Origin: Aliiruegeria sabulilitoris
GTDB taxonomy: Bacteria; Pseudomonadota; Alphaproteobacteria; Rhodobacterales; Rhodobacteraceae
NCBI RefSeq assembly: GCF_001558155.1
Contig: NZ_LOAS01000008.1
Span: 124,001-188,000 of the forward strand
Length of the DNA stretch: 64,000 nucleotides
Reading direction: 5' to 3'
Part shown: piece by piece, positions 50,892-59,888 of the stretch
Layout: every line of letters begins with the position of its first letter
Numbering within the stretch: the stretch's first letter is position 1
Translations under genes and position numbers: made by a program
The notes under the pieces: generated by a model
What the model saw: only the letters and a program-made list of their open reading frames with translations
Database searches by the model: none
What the model was told of the DNA's origin: nothing

Positions 50892-51269
50892 TCACTCCCT
50901 GTCCATCTCTGCATAAGTCTGCTTGGCGAGCTTGATCGCATGGTTGGCACGCGGCACACCGCAATAGATCGCCACGTGCTGGAAGGCCTCCAGCACGTCC
51001 TGCTTGCTGGCGCCCGTTCGGACCGTGGCACGGATATGCATCGGGATCTCCTCGAAATTCCCTGTCGCCGCCAAAAGCGCCAGCGTCAGCATCGACCGCT
51101 CCCGCAGGCTTATCTTGTCATTCGCCCAGACCGTGCCCCAGGCGCCCTCGGTGATCAACTCCTGGAACGGCGCGTCGAATTCCGATTTGTTGGCTTCCGC
51201 CCGGTCTACATGCTCATCGCCCAGCACCTTGCGGCGGACGGACATGCCGGCGTCGTATCGTTCAGACAT
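50892..51269 (-). CDS. pcaC: 4-carboxymuconolactone decarboxylase
   Basis: 125 residues, the usual size of the stand-alone enzyme (AhpD/CMD fold). RSMLTLALLAATGNFEEIPMH and GVPRANHAIKLAK are the conserved stretches. It decarboxylates 4-carboxymuconolactone to the enol-lactone used by PcaD. Its start overlaps the pcaD stop by eight bases. Confidence 0.93.
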   Translation of the reverse strand: MSERYDAGMSVRRKVLGDEHVDRAEANKSEFDAPFQELITEGAWGTVWANDKISLRERSMLTLALLAATGNFEEIPMHIRATVRTGASKQDVLEAFQHVAIYCGVPRANHAIKLAKQTYAEMDRE

Positions 51270-52050
51270 GTCCGGTCTCCTTCAGGAATTCAGCAAGCAA
51301 TCTGGCATAGGTTTCGGGGTCTTCGACACAGGGCAGATGGCCGGCGTCGGGAATGGTTTCCATCCGCGCCCCGACAATGGACCGGATCGTCGCCGCCGTG
51401 TTTTCGGGCGGGCAGGCCCCGTCGCGCGCACCGCTGATCCCGAGAACGGGCAGCGTCAACGCGGCGGTGCTCTCGGTCAGATCAGCCGCGGAAATGGCGG
51501 CGCAACAGCCCAGATACCCCTCCTGCGGCAGGCGGATCATCATGTTCTTCCACGCCGCCACTTCCGGGCGTTTCCGGAAGGCAGGGCCGAACCAGCGGTC
51601 CATCACTGCTTCGGCGATGGACTCCAGCCCGCCCGCGCGGATCGCCTCCATGCGGGCCTGCCACATCTCGGGCTCGCCCATGCGCGCGGCCGTGTTGGAA
51701 AGCACTGCCGCCCGGATCAGATCCGGCCGCCTTGCGCTGAGCCCCTGCCCGATCAGCCCGCCGATGGAGAGCCCGACGAAGACGCAATCGCGAATGTCGA
51801 GCGCCTCCAGCAGCGCCTCGGCATCGGCAACCAGATCGTCCAGCGCGTAGGGACCTTTAGGGCAATCCGACAGGCCGTGGCCACGCTTGTCATAGCGGAT
51901 GATCCGCAGTCCCGCCGGCAGAAGCGGCAGGATTGCATCCCAGAGCCGCAAATCCGTGCCGAGCGAATTGGAGAAGACGACCGGCCTGCCGGCGCGGTCC
52001 CCATCCTCGCGCACATGCAGCGCGACGCCATTTGCCTCGATCATCCGCAT
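51262..52050 (-). CDS. pcaD: 3-oxoadipate enol-lactonase
   Basis: 262 residues from the ATG overlapping the pobA stop (TGATG); an ATG two codons later is an alternative. Alpha/beta hydrolase with the nucleophile elbow GLSIGG (VFVGLSIGGLIGQGL), the acid in ISGARDGACPP and the histidine in DAGHLPCVEDP. It converts the enol-lactone to beta-ketoadipate. The longer upstream frame overlaps pobA. Confidence 0.92.
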   Translation of the reverse strand: MRMIEANGVALHVREDGDRAGRPVVFSNSLGTDLRLWDAILPLLPAGLRIIRYDKRGHGLSDCPKGPYALDDLVADAEALLEALDIRDCVFVGLSIGGLIGQGLSARRPDLIRAAVLSNTAARMGEPEMWQARMEAIRAGGLESIAEAVMDRWFGPAFRKRPEVAAWKNMMIRLPQEGYLGCCAAISAADLTESTAALTLPVLGISGARDGACPPENTAATIRSIVGARMETIPDAGHLPCVEDPETYARLLAEFLKETGHV

Positions 52051-53219
52051 CAATAGGGCAGCCCGACATAGTTCTGGGCAAAGACCTTCTGCGCAGCGCT
52101 GCTGTCGCGCAGGAAGGCAATCTCGGCCTGTTGCATCTTCAGGTCGAACTCGGACTGGTCGGGATAGCGGTGCAGCAGATTGGTCGTCGCCCAGCTGAAG
52201 CGTTCCGCCTTCCAGATCCGCGCCAGCGCCTTCTCCGAATAGCGATCGATCCCCTCCGCATCGCCTTCCTCGTAGAACTGGACCAGCCCGTGATCGAGGT
52301 AATGGATATCGGACGCCGCGGTGTTCAGCCCCTTGGCCCCGGTCGGCGGCACGATATGGGCTGCGTCGCCGCACAGGAACAACCGTCCCCACCGCATCGG
52401 CTCGGTCACGAAGCTCCTGAGTGGCGCGATGCTTTTCTCGATCGACGGGCCGGTGACCAGCGCCTCGGCATGACGGGCCGGGATGCGGCGCTTGAGTTCT
52501 TCCCAGAAATTCTCGTCGCTCCAATCCTCCGGGCTGTCGGAGAGCGAACACTGGATGTAGTAGCGGCTGAGATTGGCATTGCGCATCGAGCAGAGCGCGA
52601 AGCCGCGCTCTGACCAGGAATAGATCAGCTCGTCATGCACGGGCGGGGTTTCGGACAGGATACCGAGCCAGCCAAAGGGATAGACCTTCTCGTATTCGCG
52701 GCGCACGGTGAGCGGAATGGTCTGCCGGCTGACACCGTGGAAGCCGTCGCAGCCGGCGACGTAATCGCAATCCAACCGCTGTTCGACACCATCCACCGTG
52801 TAGGTGACAAAGGGCGCGTCGCTATCGGCATCATTGATCACGACATTCTCGACATTGAAGACAAGCTTGCCGCCCTCAGCCTCCCGCGCGTCATAGAGGT
52901 CCCGCGTCAGCTCCGTCTGGCCGTAGACGACGACATCGGTGCCGGTATGTTCGCGGAAATTGATGCCGAACTCCTCGTCGCCATAAGCGATGACCGTCCC
53001 CTCATGGGTAAAGCTCTCCGCATCCATCCGCGCGCCAACGCCGGCCTCGCGCATCAGCTCGACAAAACCGCTCTCAAGGATACCGGCACGGATGCGGCCC
53101 AGCACGTAGTCGCGCGTTTTCCGCTCCAGAACCACGGTATCGATCCCGCGACGGTGCAGAAGCTGGGACAGAAGTAGCCCCGACGGGCCGCCGCCAATGA
53201 TCGCCACTTGTGTTCGCAT
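52050..53219 (-). CDS. pobA: 4-hydroxybenzoate 3-monooxygenase
   Basis: 389 residues from ATG 53219. FAD-binding VAIIGGGPSG lies at the start, the DG motif in VAGCDGFHGVSR and the GD motif in LFLCGDAAHIVPPTGAKGLN. RAGILE and the SRYYIQCS stretch match PobA. It makes protocatechuate from 4-hydroxybenzoate and heads the pobA-pcaDCHG operon, divergent from pcaQ. It would receive 4-hydroxybenzoate from the hydroxycinnamate genes downstream. Confidence 0.93.
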   Translation of the reverse strand: MRTQVAIIGGGPSGLLLSQLLHRRGIDTVVLERKTRDYVLGRIRAGILESGFVELMREAGVGARMDAESFTHEGTVIAYGDEEFGINFREHTGTDVVVYGQTELTRDLYDAREAEGGKLVFNVENVVINDADSDAPFVTYTVDGVEQRLDCDYVAGCDGFHGVSRQTIPLTVRREYEKVYPFGWLGILSETPPVHDELIYSWSERGFALCSMRNANLSRYYIQCSLSDSPEDWSDENFWEELKRRIPARHAEALVTGPSIEKSIAPLRSFVTEPMRWGRLFLCGDAAHIVPPTGAKGLNTAASDIHYLDHGLVQFYEEGDAEGIDRYSEKALARIWKAERFSWATTNLLHRYPDQSEFDLKMQQAEIAFLRDSSAAQKVFAQNYVGLPY

Positions 53220-53291
53220 GTCTTGTCCTCCCGTTCCCAAATTGAATTGTTGATCTTCCAAAGTAAAATGAGATAATTGACCTCTTTGTTG

Positions 53292-53301
53292 CCAAATTTG
53301 G
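53292..53301. promoter_or_regulatory. Palindrome CCAAATTTGG at the pcaQ start
   Basis: A perfect 10-bp palindrome directly before the upstream ATG of pcaQ, in the short pobA-pcaQ region. LysR regulators often bind at such sites for autoregulation. It differs from the ATAACC-type PcaQ box I recall from rhizobia, so binding is unproven. Confidence 0.3.
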
Positions 53302-53311
53302 TATGAAACTC

Positions 53312-54226
53312 ATGATCGACCGCCGTATCAAGTTCCGCCACATCCAGTGTTTCGTGGAGATCGTGCGCCAACGGAGCATGAAGAACGCCGCCGAGCGGCT
53401 GTTCCTGACCCAGCCGGCGATCTCCAAGACGCTCAAGGAGTTGGAGGAAATCATCGGCTGCGATCTGTTGGTGCGGAACCGGGGCGGAATCTCGTTGACC
53501 CGGCAGGGCGAAATTTTCCTGCATTTCGCCGAGATGAGCCTGGCCGCGCTGCAACAGGGCTTGGACGGCGTCGAGCAGATCGGGCTTGGCGGCAAGGTCA
53601 CGCTGGCGGTTGGCGCGCTGCCCAGCGTCGCGGCCCGGCTGATGCCGGAGGTGGCGCAGGAATTCTCCGAGCTTGCCCCCGAGGTCACCCTGCGCATCAC
53701 GGACGGGCCGCATGGATACCTGATCGACCTGCTGCGCCACGGCCAGCTGGACCTTGTGATCGGCCGATTGGGTCAGCCGGAGACGATGAAGGGGATCACC
53801 TTTACCCAGCTCTACAACGAGTATGTCGAATTCGTCGTACGCGCCGGCCACCCGCTGTTGGACGATCCCGACATGCACCGCATCGGCGAGTGGACCGTGA
53901 TCTTCCCCCCCGAAGGCTCCGCCATCCGCCCGCTGGTGGAGCGGGTCCTCATCGCGCATGGGATCGGCGAGATCCCCCACAAGATAGAGAGCGTCTCGGG
54001 CGCCTTTGGCCGCAATTTCGTACGGATGACGGACGCGATCTGGATCATCTCCTCAGGCGTTGCAGCCAAGGAGATCGCGGACGGCACGCTGATCCGCCTG
54101 CCTTTCGACAACGCCATCACCTCCGGCCCGGTCGGCCTCATGACCCGCCCCGACAGCCAGCCCTCGCCCGCCGGCGAGATTTTCCGCATGGCTGTCGATA
54201 CCGTTCTGGGCAAGCTGTCCGAATAG
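53312..54226 (+). CDS. pcaQ: LysR-type activator of the pca operon
   Basis: 304 residues from ATG 53312 (IDRRIKFRHIQCFVEIV), matching the usual PcaQ opening; an in-frame ATG three codons upstream (53303) is possible. The helix-turn-helix covers AAERLFLTQPAISKTLKELEE. The C-terminal domain senses beta-carboxy-muconate-type inducers in known PcaQ proteins. It diverges from pobA-pcaDCHG and is the expected activator. Confidence 0.9.
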   Translation: MIDRRIKFRHIQCFVEIVRQRSMKNAAERLFLTQPAISKTLKELEEIIGCDLLVRNRGGISLTRQGEIFLHFAEMSLAALQQGLDGVEQIGLGGKVTLAVGALPSVAARLMPEVAQEFSELAPEVTLRITDGPHGYLIDLLRHGQLDLVIGRLGQPETMKGITFTQLYNEYVEFVVRAGHPLLDDPDMHRIGEWTVIFPPEGSAIRPLVERVLIAHGIGEIPHKIESVSGAFGRNFVRMTDAIWIISSGVAAKEIADGTLIRLPFDNAITSGPVGLMTRPDSQPSPAGEIFRMAVDTVLGKLSE

Positions 54227-54249
54227 CGCGGACGGGCCGCTTGCCGGGA

Positions 54250-55845
54250 TCATCCGGCCAGCCGCACCATCGCCGCGTGGTAGTCCGCGCGCGCCCTTCC
54301 CGCCGCGACAGCCGTCGCGGCCACACGCCGGATGCGCTCCGGGTCCGGATGCGCATCGGCCGCGCGCAGCATGCGCTGCCAGAGGCATTGCAGCAGCACC
54401 TCCGCGCTCAGCCCGGTGAAATCATGTGCAGCGGGTGTCGGGTCCGGCCGGTCGCGCAGGTCCTTGCGCATCTGTTTCCAGAGCGCGACGGAGGCAGTAC
54501 AGCTTTCATCTCCCGAAACCCCTGCCTCCGCCACCAGGAAGGCTTCCAGCGCATCGCCCCAACGCCCCGGTAGCAGGCGCGTCACAAGTGCCCGTTCGTG
54601 GATCCCGTTCGCGCCCTCGTAGATCGCGGTGATGCGGGCATCGCGATAGGTTTGCTCGACGCGATATTCCTGCAGGTAGCCATAGCCACCGAGGATCTGA
54701 ATGCCGAGTTCGGCGGCCTCCATGCCGGCTTCGGTGCAATAGACCTTGGCGATCGGCGTCAGCGCCTCGACGAGATCCGGCTGGTCGCCGCGTTCCAGCG
54801 CCACGGCCGCCAGATGGGCGAGCGCGCGGCCACCGAGCGCCAGCGCATCCATCCGGCCAAGTATCCGCTGCACATCGGCATGGGCATCGAGCGTGGCGGG
54901 CGCGCCGTCCGAGCCGCGCCCCTGCACCCGCTCGGCGGCATAGCTGCGCGCGATGTCGGTCGCCCGCGCTGCATGGGCCACGCCCTGCAGGGCCACATCG
55001 GCGCGGGCGTGGTTCATCATGGTGAACATCGCCGCCAGCCCCTGCCCTTCCTGCCCGATCAGCTCCGCTTCGGCACCGTCAAAGGCCAGTTGGCAGGTCG
55101 GCGAGGCATGCAGCCCCATCTTCTCCTCGATCCGGGTCACCGAAACCGCGTTGCGGCTCCCATCGGCACGGGTGCAGGGACACACGAACAGCGACAGCCC
55201 CTTGATGCCGTCATCGGAGGTGCGCGCCAGCACGAGGTGCAGGATCCGCGCGCTCATGTTCTGATCGCCACCCGAGATGAAGATCTTCTCGCCGTCGATC
55301 CGCCATCCGTCACCATCCCGCGCGGCCCGGCAACGAATGCACGAGAGATCCGAGCCCGCGCCGGATTCCGTCAGGCACATCGTGGCCAGCGTCTCGCCAG
55401 AAGCAAGCGGCGGGATATGGGCGGCTTTCTGCGCCTCGGAGCCGAAATGCACGATCGTGCGGATCGCGCCCGGCACCAGCCCGGTGATCATCTGAAGCGA
55501 ATGGTTGGCGCCGGTGAAGATCTCCGATGTGACCGAGAGAAGCGTAGAATCCAGCCCCTGCCCGCCAAACTCTTCCGGCGCGGTCAACCCCTGCCAGCCC
55601 TGCTCGGCATAAGAGTGATAAAGCTCGGCAAACCCGTCCGGCATCACCACCCGGCCCGCTTCCAGCCGGCATCCCTGCTGGTCGCCGGGCTCGTCGAGCG
55701 GGGCGATCTCGGCCTCCGCGAAGCTGGCGAAATGGCCGGCGATCTCCTGCGTCAGCTCCGCCTCGAATTCGGGCAACTCGTTCGCCCCGGCCACGTGGGT
55801 CAGGGTGAAGAGGATGTCGTCCAATGGTGCCTGAAACGGTTTCAT
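54250..55845 (-). CDS. Acyl-CoA dehydrogenase
   Basis: 531 residues from ATG 55845. TMCLTESGAGSDLSCIRCRA and the ILGGYGYLQEYRVEQTYRDARI stretch bind FAD, and YEGANGIHERALVTRLL contains the catalytic glutamate region. The length with a C-terminal extension is that of the long (DmdC-like) group. Beside hydroxycinnamate genes it could dehydrogenate a phenylpropanoyl-CoA to the cinnamoyl-CoA, widening the substrate range. It ends 24 bp from pcaQ (convergent). Confidence 0.88.
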   Translation of the reverse strand: MKPFQAPLDDILFTLTHVAGANELPEFEAELTQEIAGHFASFAEAEIAPLDEPGDQQGCRLEAGRVVMPDGFAELYHSYAEQGWQGLTAPEEFGGQGLDSTLLSVTSEIFTGANHSLQMITGLVPGAIRTIVHFGSEAQKAAHIPPLASGETLATMCLTESGAGSDLSCIRCRAARDGDGWRIDGEKIFISGGDQNMSARILHLVLARTSDDGIKGLSLFVCPCTRADGSRNAVSVTRIEEKMGLHASPTCQLAFDGAEAELIGQEGQGLAAMFTMMNHARADVALQGVAHAARATDIARSYAAERVQGRGSDGAPATLDAHADVQRILGRMDALALGGRALAHLAAVALERGDQPDLVEALTPIAKVYCTEAGMEAAELGIQILGGYGYLQEYRVEQTYRDARITAIYEGANGIHERALVTRLLPGRWGDALEAFLVAEAGVSGDESCTASVALWKQMRKDLRDRPDPTPAAHDFTGLSAEVLLQCLWQRMLRAADAHPDPERIRRVAATAVAAGRARADYHAAMVRLAG

Positions 55846-55855
55846 CGCAGCCCCC

Positions 55856-56728
55856 TTACGACAGTCCGAGCAAGCGCGCAGCATTGCCCTTGATAATATC
55901 GGGGCGCAGCTCGTCCTTGATCGCGATCTTCTCGAAATCGGCCAGCCAGCGCTCCGGCGTGATCATCGGCCAATCGGAACCGAACAGGACCTTCTTGCGC
56001 AGGATCGAGTTGCAGTATTTGACGAGGATCTCGGGGAAGTATTTCGGCGACCAGCCCGAGAGGTCGATATAGACATTCGGCTTGTGCTGGGCGACGGCCA
56101 GAGCCTCCTCCTGCCAGGGGAAGGAGGGATGGGCGAGGATGATCTTCATGTCGGGGAAATCGACCGCGACATCGTCCATGTACATCGGGTTGGAGTATTT
56201 CAGCCGCATCCCGTTGCCACCGCGCATACCGGAGCCGACGCCGGTCTGGCCGGTGTGGAAGAGCGCGATACCCCCCTCCTCGGCGATGGCCTCGTAGAGC
56301 TCGTAGGCCATGCGGTCATTGGGATAGAAACCCTGCATCGTGGGGTGAAACTTGAACCCCTTGATGCCGAAATCCTTCATCAGGCGGCGCGCCTCGCGGG
56401 CGCCCATCTTGCCCTTGTGCGGGTCAATGGAAGCGAAGGGAATGAGCACGTCGTCATTCTCGGCGGCGAGTTCCGCCACCTCCTCATTCTTGTAACGGCG
56501 ATAGCCGGTCTCGCGCTCGGCATCGACGGGGAAGATCACCGCGGCGATGTTCTGTTCACGGTAATGCGCGGCGGTCTCCGGCACCGTGGGCGGGTGGTTC
56601 CAGGGCGCGCGGAAATACTTCGCCATCGTCGCCTGCAGGTCGTCATAGCCGTCATCCGAATGGCAGCCGCAGGGTTCCTCGGCATGGGTGTGAATGTCGA
56701 TCGCACGGATCTTTTTCAGGTCGACCAT
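55856..56728 (-). CDS. Amidohydrolase family protein (CouO-like candidate)
   Basis: 290 residues from ATG 56728, which follows GAGGA. IDIHTHAEEP near the start, KFHPTMQGF, ILAHPSFPWQEEAL and LFGSDWPMITPERWL are the metal-binding and fold motifs of the amidohydrolase-2 family. In p-coumarate/ferulate clusters of some actinobacteria and Agrobacterium a protein of this family hydrolyses the beta-ketoacyl-CoA to the benzoate and acetyl-CoA; its position here between the acyl-CoA dehydrogenase and CoA synthetase supports the same job. This assignment is inference. Confidence 0.8.
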   Translation of the reverse strand: MVDLKKIRAIDIHTHAEEPCGCHSDDGYDDLQATMAKYFRAPWNHPPTVPETAAHYREQNIAAVIFPVDAERETGYRRYKNEEVAELAAENDDVLIPFASIDPHKGKMGAREARRLMKDFGIKGFKFHPTMQGFYPNDRMAYELYEAIAEEGGIALFHTGQTGVGSGMRGGNGMRLKYSNPMYMDDVAVDFPDMKIILAHPSFPWQEEALAVAQHKPNVYIDLSGWSPKYFPEILVKYCNSILRKKVLFGSDWPMITPERWLADFEKIAIKDELRPDIIKGNAARLLGLS

Positions 56729-56792
56729 ATGATTGTCCTCATTGGGAAATTCTATACGCATTGCGATGCTTTTCCGGTCGGGGGCGCAAGGG

Positions 56793-58610
56793 TCATGCCA
56801 AAGACACCGCCGGATCGGCATCGTTGTAAAGCCGCTCCAGCAGGTCCTTGCGACGGGTCAGGACTTTGCGGAAGTTCAGGTTGCCCTTGGCCGTCATCTC
56901 GCCTTCCGGCATCGAGGGTGGCTCGGAGAGCACGATGGCCCGCGAGATCAGCGTCGAGCTTCCTGAGATTTCCCGCGCCCGCTCGGCGAGGCGGCGATGG
57001 ATCTCGCCCTGCAGGAGTTTGCAGGTGAGCGCGCCGCCGTCTTCATGCAACTCGAACCCTTCACGTTGAAGCTCCGCCCGGTCGGGGAAGATCATCACCC
57101 CGATCTGGTTGCGGTCGGCCCCGGTGATCACAAGATCGGAGGCCAGCGGCGCCAGATGCGCCAGCATGTCCAGCCGAAGCTGCGCTGCGCGAACCCATGT
57201 GCCGGTGAGCAGCTTGAAATCGTCCGAGATCCGGCCATCGAAGCGCATCCCCTTGTTCGGGTCGGCGGGGTCGATAAAGGCCATCGCGTCGCCGGTGATG
57301 AAGAAACCTTCCTCATCGAACGCGTCCTTCGTCTTTTCGGGGGCTTCGAAATAGCCGGTCATCACGTTCGGCCCCTTCACCCGCACCTCGCAGCGCAGAT
57401 CGGTATCGGGCAAAAGCTTCACCGTCACGCCGGTCATCGGCACGCCGACAATGCCGGAGCGCTCCGTCGGCTCCATCTGCATCATGGTCGCGGGAGCGGT
57501 TTCGGTCAGCCCCCAGGACGAGGTCATCAGCGGCACCTCGCCTTTCACCTCCATCGCCATCTCCTCGAATCCGGTCCAGACATCCTGCGGCAGCGAGGCG
57601 CCGGCATAGAAGACGAGGTCCAGATCCTCGAAAAAACGCCGGCGCAGCCCGACATCCGCGCGTAGCGCGGCAAGCAGCATGCCGAAGCCCACGGGCACGT
57701 TAAAGGCGGCGGTGCCGGTCACTAGCGACAGGTTCTCCAACGTCCGTTCAAATAGCCCCTTCACCGGCTTTCCGTCGTCGATATAGAGCGAGCCGCCATT
57801 GGCCAGCATCATGTTGAAGTTATGCGAGCCGCCAAAGACGTGGTTCCAGGGCAGCCAGTCCACGATCCGTGGCGGGCGGTCGCGCAGGAAAGGCAGTGCA
57901 TCGGCCAGCTGTGTCTGGTTGGTGCACATCATCCGCTGGGTGGTGAGCACGCCCTTGGGGCTGGAGGTGGAACCCGAGGTCATCAGGATCTTGCCCACCG
58001 TGTCGGGCGTGACCTGCGCATAAGCCGCGTCGAGATCGACCGATCCGTCGCCCGTCAAAAGCTCCTCGAACGGTGTCACGCCGATCACATGGCCCGGCCG
58101 GCTCGACACGATCTCCACCCCGGCCAGCGCGTCCAGACCGAGCGCTTCGACATAGAGATTGGCATCGACCACATAGGCCATTTTCGGCTTCAACAGCTCG
58201 ATGGCGCCGCGCAGCCGGCCATGCGCTCCGTGGACGAGCGAATACTGCTCGGCCACCGGCGCGGTCGGCACGCCCACATATTGCGCCGCCAGCGACAGCA
58301 ACCCGTGATCGATCCCGTTGCCGGACATGATCAGGATCGGCGTATCCGGACCCATCCCGCGCGCAAGAAGCGAGGTTCCGATGGCCCGCACCTTCTCCAG
58401 CACCGAAACATAGCTCTCCCGTCGCCAGCCTGCACCGTAACGCTCGGCCAGGAACACCCGGTCCGGCGCTTCGCTGGCCCAGTGATGCAACCACGCGCCT
58501 GTCTTTTCGGCCACGGGTCCGAGCAGGTAGTTCGATGTGAGCAGGATGCTTCCGTCCGCGCGGTTCTCGCGCGTCACGGAATGCGGGCGAAATCTCGTCG
58601 TCCGTTTCAT
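56793..58610 (-). CDS. Feruloyl/p-coumaroyl-CoA synthetase
   Basis: 605 residues from ATG 58610, preceded by GGAGG. AMP-binding motif LMTSGSTSSPKGVLTTQRMM, SSWGLTETAPATM and the adenylate-binding FDGRISDDFKLLTGTWV mark an acyl-CoA synthetase of the FerA/Fcs type. WLPWNHVFGGSHNF is characteristic of feruloyl-CoA synthetases. It activates hydroxycinnamates with ATP and CoA, the first step after uptake. The MarR gene is about 20 bp upstream on the same strand. Confidence 0.9.
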   Translation of the reverse strand: MKRTTRFRPHSVTRENRADGSILLTSNYLLGPVAEKTGAWLHHWASEAPDRVFLAERYGAGWRRESYVSVLEKVRAIGTSLLARGMGPDTPILIMSGNGIDHGLLSLAAQYVGVPTAPVAEQYSLVHGAHGRLRGAIELLKPKMAYVVDANLYVEALGLDALAGVEIVSSRPGHVIGVTPFEELLTGDGSVDLDAAYAQVTPDTVGKILMTSGSTSSPKGVLTTQRMMCTNQTQLADALPFLRDRPPRIVDWLPWNHVFGGSHNFNMMLANGGSLYIDDGKPVKGLFERTLENLSLVTGTAAFNVPVGFGMLLAALRADVGLRRRFFEDLDLVFYAGASLPQDVWTGFEEMAMEVKGEVPLMTSSWGLTETAPATMMQMEPTERSGIVGVPMTGVTVKLLPDTDLRCEVRVKGPNVMTGYFEAPEKTKDAFDEEGFFITGDAMAFIDPADPNKGMRFDGRISDDFKLLTGTWVRAAQLRLDMLAHLAPLASDLVITGADRNQIGVMIFPDRAELQREGFELHEDGGALTCKLLQGEIHRRLAERAREISGSSTLISRAIVLSEPPSMPEGEMTAKGNLNFRKVLTRRKDLLERLYNDADPAVSLA

Positions 58611-58632
58611 CGGGGGTATCCTCCCTCTCCGG

Positions 58633-59106
58633 TCAGCCGCGTTGGCGGCCTTTTTCAATATGGTGCATGGCTTCGATGGCCCCGGCCCGAAGCTGCGGAT
58701 CGAGCCCCGCCAGAAGCGTCTTTTCATGGGCCTCAACGGCGGCTGCGGCTTCCGCAAAGAGCCGTTTGCCAGCCGCCGTCGCCTCGAGCGAATAGGCGCG
58801 ACGATCCGTCGGAACCCGGTCGCGGCTGATCAGGTCCCGCCGCACCAGTTCCTCCACGACGGTGACGAGATTGGGCCGCTCCACATCCATCGCGTCGGCC
58901 AGTTGCGACTGGCGCAGCCCTGGGTTTTCCACCACCAGCGCCAGCGCCGTGAAGGTGAGCATGCGCAGCTCGAACGGTTTCAGCGCCTGCGCCAGATCCG
59001 CCTGGATCGCATTGAAACAGCGTTTCATCCGGTAGCCGAAATAGGCACGCAGCGTGGTGTCATCCACCGTGACGGCTTCCGGCAGGTTTGTGGCGGGGTC
59101 CGGCAT
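58633..59106 (-). CDS. MarR family regulator (CouR/HcaR-like)
   Basis: 157 residues from ATG 59106. The winged helix includes LRQSQLADAMDVERPNLVTVVEELVRRDLISRDRVPTDRRAYSLEAT. In ferulate/p-coumarate clusters a MarR repressor is released by hydroxycinnamoyl-CoA, the product of the synthetase encoded next door. The gene lies between the hydratase (4 bp away) and the synthetase, so the repressor is part of the operon it probably controls. Confidence 0.88.
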   Translation of the reverse strand: MPDPATNLPEAVTVDDTTLRAYFGYRMKRCFNAIQADLAQALKPFELRMLTFTALALVVENPGLRQSQLADAMDVERPNLVTVVEELVRRDLISRDRVPTDRRAYSLEATAAGKRLFAEAAAAVEAHEKTLLAGLDPQLRAGAIEAMHHIEKGRQRG

Positions 59107-59110
59107 GGCT

Positions 59111-59878
59111 CTAGCGGAACTGCGGGGCGCGTTTTTCGAGGAAGGCGGCGAGCCCCTCCACCGCGTCCGGGCTGGTCTGGGTGATCGCCGCACAGAGGCT
59201 TTCGGTGAACAGGCCGTCATTGCGCGGCATGTCCTGAATCCGGGCCAACGCCTGGATCATGATGTAGTTCGACAGCGGCGCATTGGAGGCGATCTTGCGC
59301 GCCAGATCCATCGCCAGCGGCAGTGCCTCGCCCTCGCCGACGCTGTAATGGGTCAGGCCGAGCGCCAGCCCCTCCTCCGCGCTGTATTTGCGCCCCGTCA
59401 GCATCATCTCGGTCATCCGGTCCGCGCCGAGAATACGGCCAACGCCCACAGACGCTCCGCCACCGACGAAGATCCCCCGCCGCCCCTCGGGAAGCTGGAA
59501 GATGGTCGAGGGCTCCGCGATCCGCACATGCGTGGCCGAGGCCAGCTCCAGCCCGCCGCCGATCACGGCGCCGAACATGGCGGAGATAACCGGCAAACCA
59601 CCGAATTGGATGCGCTGCATCACCTCGTGCCAGCCGCGCGAATGGCGCATCGTGCCCTCGGCATCGCGGGAGACATGCTCGGAGAGGTCCAGCCCGGAGC
59701 AGAAATGCCCGGCCGTGCCGGTCAGAACGACGACCTTCACCTCCTTCGGCGGATTCCGGAAAAAGCCGTCGATCGCTTCCAGAAGCGCGTCGCACATGGC
59801 GTTGCGCTTGGCGGGACGGTTCATGGTCAGGATGGCGATATCGCCGTCGATCTCGATCGTGAGCATCTGTTCGGACAT
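59111..59878 (-). CDS. Enoyl-CoA hydratase/isomerase family protein
   Basis: 255 residues, crotonase fold. HFCSGLDLSEHV and FGAVIGGGLELASATHVRIAEPS form the oxyanion hole, and LPEGRRGIFVGGGA places a glutamate at a catalytic position. In the beta-oxidative route it would add water to feruloyl/p-coumaroyl-CoA; the lyase (vanillin-releasing) alternative cannot be excluded from sequence alone. No vanillin dehydrogenase is present, which argues for the non-lyase use. Confidence 0.87.
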   Translation of the reverse strand: MSEQMLTIEIDGDIAILTMNRPAKRNAMCDALLEAIDGFFRNPPKEVKVVVLTGTAGHFCSGLDLSEHVSRDAEGTMRHSRGWHEVMQRIQFGGLPVISAMFGAVIGGGLELASATHVRIAEPSTIFQLPEGRRGIFVGGGASVGVGRILGADRMTEMMLTGRKYSAEEGLALGLTHYSVGEGEALPLAMDLARKIASNAPLSNYIMIQALARIQDMPRNDGLFTESLCAAITQTSPDAVEGLAAFLEKRAPQFR

Positions 59879-59888
59879 GGTGCTCTCC